64,000 nucleotides of DNA, taken from Bostrychus sinensis (Eukaryota > Chordata > Actinopteri > Gobiiformes > Eleotridae). Of this stretch, positions 24,901 through 36,900 are shown piece by piece. Positions within the stretch are counted from its first letter, which is position 1. Each line of letters starts with the position of its first letter. The notes beneath the pieces were generated by a model. That model was not told where the DNA came from. It saw only the letters and a program-made list of their open reading frames with translations, and searched no databases. The position numbers and the translations under genes are program-made. The stretch is taken from contig CM036243.1 in assembly GCA_020698575.1 (NCBI GenBank), forward strand, positions 12,577,903 through 12,641,902, in the 5' to 3' direction.

Positions 24901-27900
24901 ATATTTTGGACACCCTGTTAAATCTATGTAGAGTGAAAGCAGTTCTAAAGGCGAAAAGGGATTGTTACTAGCAAGGTGTACCTAACAGAATGCTAGGTTA
25001 GTTCATCTGATCATCTGATGCTAGAAATGGTTAATAAGTTCAGGTATAACCAACCTTTCTGTGAGTAGTCTCATTACGAGGGGCACTTCTTGAAGACAGA
25101 CTGTTGAGGCTGTCCGAGTGCTCGTCACTGCTGTCACTGTAACAAAAGTTAAAGGAGTGTTACCGTAGGCCAAAAGTTGAAACCCCACACAACCCTGCTT
25201 CTGAAAGTTACCACCCTTGGACAAAAATCCAATTTACCTTTTATGGTTGATTTAGTTGACATCAAGCAAAAATATGTGCATCCCCCTATCCAACAGAAAA
25301 TCAATGTCCCATCCAATTTCTGAAGCTGGAAGTGTAAATGCGGGTGTAAATTAAGTGAGGAGCTGCTGCTGATGGTGAATGCATCAACATGTATGAGAGC
25401 GGCTGTGGCCTTCATTAGCCCTGGGTGTGTGACAGACGTGTGCAAGGGGAGCGGCTGAGTGGAGCCAAGCACAAGTTGCATCTGATGGACACACGGTGAG
25501 AGCTGTAGCACACACACACTCACACGCAGGTTTATTGACAGTGACCTTTGACGTGAAGGTGGAAGCCAGTGACATTTACGCTGGCGGGGTTTATTAAGGT
25601 GGGGCCTGGGAGAAGCAACAGAGGTAAAGAGCGCAGAGAGAGAGGATCTGAGCGGAACATGACAGCACTGGGGGCTAGTTAGGGTTAAAGTCGGGCCTGG
25701 GAAGGGGCACGGGGACCTGCCCAGGAGCACTAATCACCTGCACTAATGCACAGTCTTTGGGACCCGCAGAATATTATGTATAATATGCAGATGATATCAA
25801 AGCTAAATACTAAAGGCATTAATTATACATTACATTTAATTCCTACTTTGTAACTTTAAATGATAAGGGGACGTGGGGTCACACAATGTAGCAAATATAT
25901 TGAAATCAGGTAACAATATTTCATTGCATTTCACTTTGCTTCCCATTTTTTCTTTTTGTTTCTTAGCACTGTTTCTCTGTATAATAAGACAACAGCGGTA
26001 GCTTAGTTAGTAGAGACGCTTGCCCAGTAACCCAAAGTTCGATTCCCACTCCCAACATTGCATACTGTCATTGTGTCCTTGAGCAATACACTTAAGCCTA
26101 CTTGCCCCCAATGTCTGCATACACCGTTTTATAAATATGTGTTTGTAAGTGCGAAATGGTGAATGGTTCCTTGATTTAAAGTGCTATGAGTGCCCATGGA
26201 GGTAAAAAAGCGCACATATTATTGCTTATTCTTCATACAATCAAACTAAACTTTACAATGGCATGCCAAGTCTTATCATTGGCCCAGCTCAATAGTGCAA
26301 AATATTGTGTCAGCTTTGTATACTCTTGTACAAGATGAAAAATTCGACATGATTAAACTCTCCCTAGCTCTGCTCAGAATAGCTCCAGTTGCTCAAAACC
26401 TGAGAGGGAGCCAGAGGCAGCTAGAAAGAAAAGAAAAGAAAAAAAAAACAGACTTGTCAGTACCCTTAACTGACATCTTTATCTTGTACTATTTAGGAGA
26501 GGACATCCTTAGGCAGAAATACTGTATTTCTGGAAGTGCCTATAAGAGATATTGCCGAGGAGGACCCTTGTGAGGGAGGAGGAGACGCAAAAGGCTTTAC
26601 AGTAACAAATCAGTTGACAGGTGCCTTAAATAAGACAACATCTCAGTTTAGGCCCCTTCTTTACAAATCCACTTAGATCCTTCTCTCAGGTAAAGCGTAT
26701 ATTACACTACTGCTTATTAGCCACATGGAGAGGCATTAGGAAGGAAGCACCCAGTCGCTGCTAAATGGCCTCTCGCGGATAGAGCTGGGGTGGATTACGG
26801 CCTGATGAATTAGCCGGAGAAGGGATGGCGAGTTAGCAGGACTGTGCAAAAAAAACAGAATGAACAGAGTGAGGCATACAGGGGGAAGAAGAGGCGAAGG
26901 GAAATAAATAGCGGTGATAGCTCAAAATCAAATCATTCCAACCATCACTCAATAAGCGTTGGCTCAGTGGCTTCTTTGCATAAAACATACATGAAATAAT
27001 TACTGTCGATGGGTCTTAATTTAGAGGGTGTTAAACAGCTTGTAGACATCTGGTAGTGAGCCGAGTAGGGTCATTCAAAATTTATCTAACTAAATTAAAG
27101 GAGAGGAGAGCGGTGGGTGGATTAGATGGAAAGGAAGTGTTTGAATAGTTGATGGGAGGGGCTATGAGGTGGCTAGAGGAAAATAGAGGTGCATTTGTGA
27201 ACTGACATATCACAAGATAACCAGAATGACTAGAGAGAACGTATGGGTAGAGATGGTGGGTGCGGGGCGGGAGGGGTGCTTGGGTACTTGCTGGGGGATC
27301 CTTAGTGCTGTCAAGGGGGGGTTAGTGAATATGCAAAGGACCAGTAAATTAAATCAAACTGCCAAACTGTCAATTTCGAGGTAGCGTGACTAGTGCATGA
27401 AAATGGCATCACTGGAAGGTATCAAGGCTTCGGCGGGCCCCTTATCCCTCGGCTTTTCTGGCATTGGTTCAACTTTGTGTGAAGAGGTGGCTAATTTTGC
27501 ATGCAAATTTCAGTCAATAAGCTCCAAGCAAGGCGTCCCAGGATATTTCAAAGGATCTGACAGTAGTTTCCCCCTCCTCTCCCTTTTCTTTCTATCACCA
27601 TTGCTCACATTCTTCTTTTGGCTTCTGAATACCAACTAGACAGACAATGAAATTCAATCACCCATTTGCTTATGCTTTGCATATGCACGTTGTCCCCTCG
27701 ATGCTGCATGGCCCCCCACAATTCAACCAACCCAGCCGCTCCAATCCACCTACCTAAAAATAATGAGGTGAGGCTAGTCAGTGTGTGTGTGTGTGTGTGT
27801 GTATCATTACCTATCTATGCTCATGTCCTCCCACTCATCCTTAGAGGGACTGGAGCGGCGGCAGTGCCAGCTGATGGCTTGATTGGGGCTGACTCTTTGG

Positions 27901-30900
27901 TGGCTGCGCTGGTGTAGTGAACCACTGAGTCTACTTGTTTTGAATTTGACCTTGCTGCTAATGTTGTTAGTAAGCCCACGAGCCCGCGTTGGCCCTGCTG
28001 CACGGTGCCTATAGAAGTCCCTGGCCGCTCGGAGAATCCCCATCTCCTGTCTTAGCTTCAACAACTTGTGATGAAGCTGTGTAGCCTCGTTCTGGGAGGC
28101 AGTCAGACGGCCTTCTAGAGCCATGATTTCACTGTGGTGCCTTTCCCCCTGGACCAGGGCTTGAGCCTGTGCCGCCTCTGAACGAACAGCGTCCTGAACT
28201 CGCAAATGGTCCAGGGACGCCTGGAGTCTGTAGCAGTTATGAGCTAAGTCCTCATTGGCCTCTTGTAAGTGCTCCTTCTCTTCCCTCAGCCGCTCTGTCT
28301 CCTCCTCGAGGGACACCATCTTCTGTTCCAGCTGCTCAATCTGAGGAGGCAAAAAGATGGGCTCTCAGTGGTACAACTTTGTCTGGTTCATACCACTACA
28401 CTTTTGTAATTCTCTCATAAAGGTTAGATTTAGAAACAGTGTTCTTCTAACACTTGTCTTAACAACATGTGAAGTTTGCCACCTAGGGGTCTTAAATGGA
28501 AAGTATGTACCTGTTTTCTTGTATTTGAGTACATCTTGAGCCAACTAATAAACAACACTTACATTATCTAGGCTTTATTATCAAGGATTTTGTCCTTTTA
28601 TAGGTATAGGTATGGTACAGGGTTAGGGTTAAGGGTAGGTAACTCCCATTGGCTGTTGGTCTACAAGACTGTTAAAACCATATATGGTTAATCATAATAC
28701 ACTGAAAAAACTATTTTAGCTCTAAGTTGTCTCACTTTAAACTTCAAGTTATTACTGAAGGGTAAGAAGTGGGGTTGGGTACTATGACTTAAAAAAGCTG
28801 CTTTAAAGCATTACAACCTCAGTTAATGCAACTAATTATGTCTGGGTCTACAGAATTAGACATGCGAGTGTCTCACTGAGTATAAATACCCTTAGCCCGG
28901 TAAAGCTTTGGCCATCTGACTGTTAGCCTTTTACCCTGATCACCCCTAACTTGACAGCAACCAGGAGCACTTAGTCTGTTTGTTAGATCTGTGGTGAAGA
29001 CTGTTTAAGAGAACAGTGGATGCCTGCTGGGTTTGTGCCTCTAGGCATTTTTTCCCCTTTTATTTGGCGCTCACTCTACCTACTGGTGCAGCCTGGTACA
29101 ATTCAAACACAATTAGGTTCTATTCTTATTTGGATTATTTAGTGCCACAAATATGAATTGAAGCACTAATGCAAGCAGAATTTAAAAGCTTGGGTGGACT
29201 ACTATTACAGCTTCATACTTAAAATAGCATTCTTATTCTCTTGGCTACACTGAAAGTCTTATTTTAATTGTTTAGAGATTCAACAGTGGGAAGCCAATTC
29301 TCCCAGATTTGGAGATGCTTGGCTTCAAGATCTAAATGTGAAAGATGTCTCCACAAGTGACAATTATGTGAAAAGCCATTGTGCAGTAGTTAAGTTTTTT
29401 TCTGGTTTCTTTTATTGGCAATGACAAAGAACACTTAGTAATGGCGGAGAGCTGTACCTTTTTAAATGACTCCTCCAAGCGCTCCAAAGAAACAGAATGC
29501 TTTTTCGGAGTGCTGCTTTTGACCTGCCGCTCCTTCACCACTTTGTGAAGCAATTCTGCACAAGGGAACAAAGCTCGTTATTGTGACATGAAGTGTCAAA
29601 CCCCTGGCTGCTGAATCAATAGAGTGATAAAAAGTGGCTACATTAAATCAATTAGCATTACCAAGGTCTAATTTCCTTCCTAAGGTCCATTTTTTCCTTT
29701 TTTTCCACAGTCAATTTCAGAAAGAACGCTGTTTTAGGGGATTTAAATTTTCAGTGTAAAAATCTATAAAACATTTGTTTTATTCAATGGACAATGAGGT
29801 ATTTTATTTAGTAGTCCGCAAGGAAATGGAAAAACATTGTGTTTAAAAGCACACACCGTTACATGCAATGTGCAAACTCTCTCTGGGGACCTTAAACAAA
29901 CCAAGAAGAAGTGCTCGAGTCCCTGGTGAACACACAGCCCCGGGCCGCTCTGCTTTGTAGTCCACTGTGTTTCCCCAATGGACCAATAATCTCTGCAGAC
30001 TAAACTGTGCTTTATTCCAAGAACTTCAATACTGGCCCGAGCAAATTTAGGTTTTATGATTACAATATGCTGTGTGCTGGAGTTTAAATGCTCCGGGATT
30101 CCGTGCACACACAATGAGCACACAATACAACCTCAGATCTGAAAAAGTTAGAACACTGTGTAAAATGTAAATAAAATGTGTGCAAATCTCATTAAACCAT
30201 ATTTGTTATTCACACTAGAACATAACTGAGAAATTTTTATCATTCCATGGGAAATAGCATATTTTCAATTTGATGGCAGCAACACATCTCAAAAAACACA
30301 GACAGAGCAACAAAAGGCTGAAAAACGTTACACAAAACAAACAAAAAAATAACAACAATTGGAGGCATAAAATAAGGCAGTAAATAAAATGTCTTTTATG
30401 AGATTTGCAAACCAGAGGATTTTGTTTTTATTTACATTTTACACAGTGCCATCCCAACCTTTTTTGGAATTAAGGTTGTACAAGTCCCCAGTGCCGCCAT
30501 TCACCACATGGAGCAGGCAAGAAATATTCTTATTCTTTTTTGTTAAACATTCATACCAGAATGACCACAATAATAATACAATGAGGCTAGAGCCATTAAA
30601 TATTAAGCACCTTGACATTTCAGGTCAGTTGATCTTTGGTAGTGACTTGGAAAAGAAGCTACAGAAGGCTACAGAGTGAGAGCAGGGGCCATGTTGTTGA
30701 GGAGCCGCGCTCTTGCTTTGCATTTGACACTTTGCCCAGGGAAGTTTGTTACTTTGAATTAGCCTGCTCTTTTGTCTCTCCCGGCATGTCACGTTCAATC
30801 AGACGGAGCACCAAATCGGACAGGAGGGCTGCCGTGTTGGCTGGGTACATAACCAGGTTGGGAGACAATTATCCCGCTCCCAGCGCTGGTGGCTGGGGAG

Positions 30901-33900
30901 TTGGCACCTCGGCGCTACCTTGATAAAAAGGCGCAGTGGCTCCCTAGTCACCCACAGTCGGAGGAGGTCCTGGCACAGCGGCATATATTAATGTCCCTCC
31001 CACGTCTCCTCATGGGCACAGCACAAAGGCCCCTGGCTCCTTTCATCTGCTGCGTTTAGTTAGCATGATCCTGGTGGAAGCGCTTCAACCCTCCACGCCT
31101 TTGATCGGGTCACTCAAGTTCTTTGAGTCCACATTTTTTGGTTAAAGTTACAGTCAACTTGAATATACTTCTTTACTCATTTTGTCCATCAAATAAAATG
31201 AATACATTTCATTGTGTTTGTGCTTTTGAGATGTGGTAGATAAAAAAAAAACAACCCTGTCCTAAACACATTAGACCAACATCAGCTGCATATGCATTTA
31301 GGAAACACAAGAACTACATAAATACATTTTAATATTTTTTAAGGTATAAAATTAATAGAAAAAAGGCAGAAACAGAGATGTTCACACTTTGTCACATTTA
31401 GACAGTGACTTCGATTCAACACATTCTCTCAAAAGAGCTCCTTTCTATTTATTCCGGACAATGCTGTCAATAGGAGACAATCCACAATTTTAATTAGTGC
31501 CATCCGTTAAATCGCACTCTTACATCTTCAACAGACACAATCACCTCTTGTGGAGTAAATTAAAGTGATCCAGGACAGATTTGTTATTGAACTAGTTAAT
31601 TAAGGACACTGTTGTAGTGGTGGTCAGTGTTTGACAAAGGCTGCAGATGGGATTAAAAGTGAAGTGCTTTTTAACATTAGAAGGGATATATGCAGACAGG
31701 ACGAGCACAACTTGATCTCCTAATCAATTTGCGAGTTGATCAAGCCTTAATTGAGTTGTCCTCTTAATTCCACTGGGAGTTATCTTATTAATTCTGCTCA
31801 CAAATGCACTTGGCGCTAAGGAAAAGCAGAGCTTAAAGGTGCCCATGATAAGGCCTGATTCTTTCCTCCGTTTGACTGCTTTCAATTTATATATATATAT
31901 ATATATATGCAGTCAAATGGAATGGAGGAAAGATATCCGTTAGCATATATACTACATCAAATTAAAAAATGCAAGCAGATTATAAACAGTGGTGAAAAGT
32001 GACAGCAAGAATAAAAGGTGAACAAAACAAGACAGTGGTGGGACCAGAAACGCTGTATGGTTTAGAGACAGTGGCTGGCATTGGGGTAAACACAGAAGGT
32101 AGAGCTACAGCTAGAGGTAGCAGAGAGCTAAAGATGCTGAGGTTCTCTTTGGGACCATAAAAAACATAAAAACAGCTCACAAATGTTTCGGTTTTGACAA
32201 GTAGGTTATGGCCCAGAATGAACTGTAGGATAGTTCAACCAAGTGAAACTTTGTTAATTTAAAAAAACAAAAGAACCTCACCCTTATGTTCACTTGCAAG
32301 ACGCAGGTGGACCTCTTTAACTGTGGCCCGGTCCATAGCTGCCTGGACTCGCACAATATCAAGGTCCTCTTCTAGGCCTGCTCTAAAGGAAACAAACATA
32401 TCTGTATTAAATTATTGCTATCTTAGCACCTCAAATATCACTGGAAAGTCAACAAAGGACTTCAGTAATTTTATTTTGTTTTTATCTTTTTTTTTGTTTT
32501 GTTTTGTTTTACAAAAAATAGAATGACACAACAAGGAACACAGCTAATTAAATTGTTTTTAATTTATGGGAAAATCAAAGTGACAAGCAACATGAAACGC
32601 AAAGACAGGAAAGTACAGTGTGTAGACTAGAATCAGTGCCCAATTACCTTTTCCACAATTAGCTTGATTCCTGCTAAAGGCTAATTATGTGGAGCCATGC
32701 TCGAGACTTTGCACTTTCAAGTTATTATTAGGACCCCGACTGTATTCTGTTGGGGATACAGAGCAGCCCGTGGAGACAATCACACCTGAAACACACACCT
32801 CATCTCCCTCCCCTCAGCTCCGAAGAGTCTTCAAACAAGCTACTGCTGCTGCTGTAGTGGCATTCTTTCTCTGGTTAACCTCAATACAGAAGTACAGTAG
32901 CTCTTTGGTGATAAGGCCAATTGCAAAATTAGGTATAGGATAAAAAATGTATTGCAATAACATTATGTGATGGACATTCACTTTGTCTGTCAAAATATTT
33001 GTCCAGTCAGTAAGTACAAATTACAGTACTGGTACTGGTTTAGACCTTATTAGTTCTGGGTTGGCTGTGGTTTAGACCTAGTTTAGCCAGAATTAATGTT
33101 GTGATGGCAATTTGAAATGGTTCCTCTGTCCTCTTCGCCACAGTATTCATTTCATTGAAAAATAACACAAATACAGCACAAGACTTTGGACTAATTTCAT
33201 TCAACGCTAGGGCTGAATATTTAACATATACTGAACCAGGACAAAATTTAATACTAGACTATAAAGAAATAGGTCATTCAATACTAGAAAGAGCTAGTCT
33301 AAACCACAATTTTAAAATCATTTTAAAAGGCAGTGTAAATGTATGTGTCATGACAGTTATATGTAGTTCCTTGTAGGATGTAGGTAGGTATGTAATATTG
33401 CAATATATTGTGGCGCCCTAGTGCTGATCTTTTAGGCCACCCAGCAGCAGAGATGAGCTCTAATGGCTGACTGCAGCTTAAATAAGTCCACAAATGACTC
33501 TCCCAGAGGAGGTGAGGAGGCAGATGGATATGTGTCGCTTCTCTATAGATTTTCCTCCATAAATGAACTCAAGTCGATGAAGCCCCGGCACAGCCTTATG
33601 TGTCCCGGCTGTTAATGGGACAAATGAGCTGAAATATGCAGTATGTGGAGGGAGCCTGTTCCATCTCATGTTTCTCTTTTATGCCTTTTCAGATGCTGAT
33701 GGTATTGATACTAAACCAAAGTTCATATGCTAAACATTCAATTTTGTTGAAGGATAAGCAACTTTGTTGGGCAAGGAAGGGATTGGATTGCAGATTGACT
33801 TCTTTGGCTGTGGGCCTCCAGTTTCACATCATAACATTCAGAAGATGGAAGACTATGCCTCTCTTTCCAGTATTTGTCATAGAAGAGGGGGATTGATTGT

Positions 33901-36900
33901 ATGCAGTAGTAAGGAAGCTAACAAAGGAAAGGAAATGTTTTTGAATATGGTATTAAATCATATGTATTTAACAGTAAGATCAGATCAATAACTTAATCGT
34001 GTCTAGTCTGGTCAGACCAAATCTTAGTGGAGTGGCTCCAGAATCCCTCCAATTCATTAACACAGAACTTCAAAAAACATTTTGCCTATATCTGTATCTG
34101 AGTGATTGTATGCTTTTCAAATTGTACCAATCCAATAGGAGCTCTGCATATATTGGCACTATTCCCAAAATTCTGATTAGCTGAAAGTCTATCCACTTCC
34201 ATTCAGAAGTAGTTTAATTAAATCATTTGTCTCTATTTGTTATGTCCCCAGAACATTTTTGACAGGGACCATACTAAATCTTTGTATAGGTGTTTTGGTG
34301 TGGAACCATAACACCATCAGGACCCAGAAAATTAATCTGTACCATTTCCAGGTAGAGCCAAAAATAATACCATCCAAAGACATGCATGTGTTAGGTGAAT
34401 TGGTGACTCTAAATTGCCCCTTGTGGATGAATGTGAGAGTGAATGGTTGTCTGTTTGTGTATGTCTCTGTGTCAGCCCTGTGACAAGCTGGCCCTTGTCC
34501 AGGGTGTACCCTGCCTAAGGCCCTCCTAACGGGAATAAGCGGAAGATGATGAATGAATGAATGTATTAATGGAGAACATTTAACATTGCAAGGTAGCGCC
34601 AAAGCTTTGGTGAAGGTCTGCAATCTCTGAGTGCTTGTAATTTACTATGGAAATGTTGTCCTAGAAGATTTTTTTTATTCCCAAGACCAGTAGAGACAAA
34701 AGAAGAAAAAGTAAGTTGGTGGAGTCAACTGCCAGGTGTTGTTTGGTAATGATGTGGTCTGTCTCACGTCGCCCTTTTGGCCCCTTTTAAAAAACCCTTT
34801 CTTTCTTATGCATTAGAACAACTCCAGCCCTGAGCTATCCATTTGTTGTCATTTGATCTTGTCTGTTACCTGTGCTGCGCCGAACACTGCTTAGAGCACA
34901 CACTCCGAGCTTTGGACCACAAGGGTGTACACAACTTCATCATCTGCTGCAGCCATTGTGATTTCAGATCCCAACCTTGTCTTGTTTCTTGCATAAAAAT
35001 ACACGAAAGGAGCGGGGAATAGGGTGAGAAAGCAAAAACACCTCTGGCATCTCAATGGCTGGGGATAGAGTCTTGTTTTTGGGGTGTGAGGTGGGGATTC
35101 CCCTATGGTTAAAGACATGCTGGAGGGCTGTTGGTTCATGGCGGGAGTTTGGCTGGATAAGTCACTCCTGTCAGCAGAAACGGGGACTGGTGGAGTTTGG
35201 CTATGGGCAATGCAAGGGCAGCAACAGCGGAGGTATGAGAGGTAAACAGGGATTCATGAGCTAACCACTGGTGGAAACAACCCAGAATAACTAAAATATT
35301 CTGTCTTTAACAGGCTTGTTGATGCCGCTGGATATCCTAATGTGAAATAAAACAATATCCGAGAATTGAATTTAGAAAGTGTTTTAGATAGGAAAAGAAA
35401 TCTGAACAAGTCACTTTCCCTTTCTCCTACGAGTATGTAAACAGACTATATCTACACAGAATAGAATTACTCTAAATAAAAACTATAAATACATGCAATT
35501 TCTGGACTTTTTGCTTAAATTTCAGTTGAGACATTTCAGGGAGAGATATGAGAATAGACATGGAGCAAACTGGCCCGAGACAGGAGTGGAACCCTGGCTG
35601 CTCTACCCTACACAGTACTAGGTGTTCCACCAAGGCACCATTATTATGGGTGTTTTCACACTTGTTTTCACAGGTGAGGTGAAATTTTAAAATGACATTG
35701 TCTACACTCATGTACAAAACATTTACTCTAATGCTGTGTGAACAGTGAACACGTAACATATTTTCCATTTTAACTACATAATGCATTAATGTTTTATATT
35801 GTGTCAAATCAAATGAATCACACTTCCAGTACCTACTATAACTATAATAAACAAAACAGGATACATTCAAAAGACTTCACACAGACTTTGTACTCATAGA
35901 CATGTATGTTTATGATCTAGTGATGTCTAAATTATCACATACTACTGACCCATGCATATCTCTGGCAAAGAACATTTTATCATGGCACAGTCTGTATTAT
36001 CAACCATCATATTTCTTTAATATTATATAGTAAAACTTGTGATTTAGGTCCCTATTACACAATTATATGCTGCATATGTTATAAGATGCAATTAGTGTCA
36101 CTGCATACATGTAATTACTTAGAGCAGCTATTTTCTTGCATAAATTAATTGACCAAATAATTAATGACAGAAAAGCGTTCCTTTTGCAGAAAACATACTA
36201 TTTGTGTGTGTGTGTGTTTTGCCTATAAACGTGTCCCTCCTCCAGCTAAGCTCTAGTTCCAGGGGGGCAAAAGACTCTCATTACTTCTAATACCTTTAAG
36301 CAAATGGAGATGAAACGGCAAGCAATGGAGGAACACCCGGCTAAACTTTATTAAACTTAATTAAAGTCAAAGTCACTTATTGGGGAGGGTGATGTCCATA
36401 TTGGTCACTTTCTACAGAAGAAGAAAATTATCTCAAAGGCTTTTTCCCTGGTAATAGCCAGTTAATTTATGCTTTGATGTCATCTGAATGCATCGTTTTA
36501 AGTCTAAGGGCACGATGCTGTGCTTATTTTGTTTACAGGTTCTAAATAATTCCTGCCTCCTTTTAAGCAACAGATCTTTAACAACAATTAACAAGCGAGG
36601 ACATGGAGTGCGGCAGACAGATGCATAATGAGCTACAGAAAATGATCCCACTGTGAATTTTTTTAGCCCACCCGGCCCGTGGTTACATGCCAGCCATCTA
36701 CCACCACTAATGGAAATCTTAATCAAAACTACACCTTAGTGTCAAATGTTGAGGCAGACAGTTTCCAATTAATTTAATGAACGTCTATTTTTAATCAGAA
36801 AACAGATTTTGGCAGCCTGTAGGTACTGACTCTTGATGCATTCAATGTACAGCATTGTTTGTTTATAAACTGGGGGTCTGGTTATGGTATGTACATGGAT

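Larger units (their letters stand above)
21823..25054 (-). other. 3.2-kb cntln intron
   Basis: The donor is GTTGGT, an unusual form, and the acceptor CTCCAG. The intron contains a tRNA-SINE (22030-22225, minus), a complete non-autonomous hAT element (22369-22836) and probable hAT remains near 24231-24705. The block 23040-23540 is GC-balanced, without repeat signature. Nothing coding was found. Confidence 0.7.
25137..27810 (-). other. 2.7-kb cntln intron
   Basis: The donor is GTAATG and the acceptor ACAG. Contents: GC-balanced block 25350-25740, tRNA-SINE 25990-26215, a long repeat-free block 26690-27560 listed as candidate regulatory DNA, and a GT microsatellite at 27780-27802 only a few bases from the donor. 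Confidence 0.7.
29556..32281 (-). other. 2.7-kb cntln intron
   Basis: The donor is GTGAGG and the acceptor GTGCAG. It contains a long-inverted-repeat DNA element (30126-30480), two candidate regulatory blocks (30660-31120 and 31430-31860), and an AT-run flanked by an inverted repeat (31860-31933). Confidence 0.7.

Noticed and set aside
25990..26060. tRNA gene
   Set aside because: Only A-box- and B-box-like parts are present, with no closing acceptor stem; a second copy and an unrelated tail show it is a SINE.
33208..33422. Possible small hAT element (TAGGGCTG ... GCGCCCTA)
   Set aside because: Inverted ends match for only about six bases and no 8-bp duplication flanks it.
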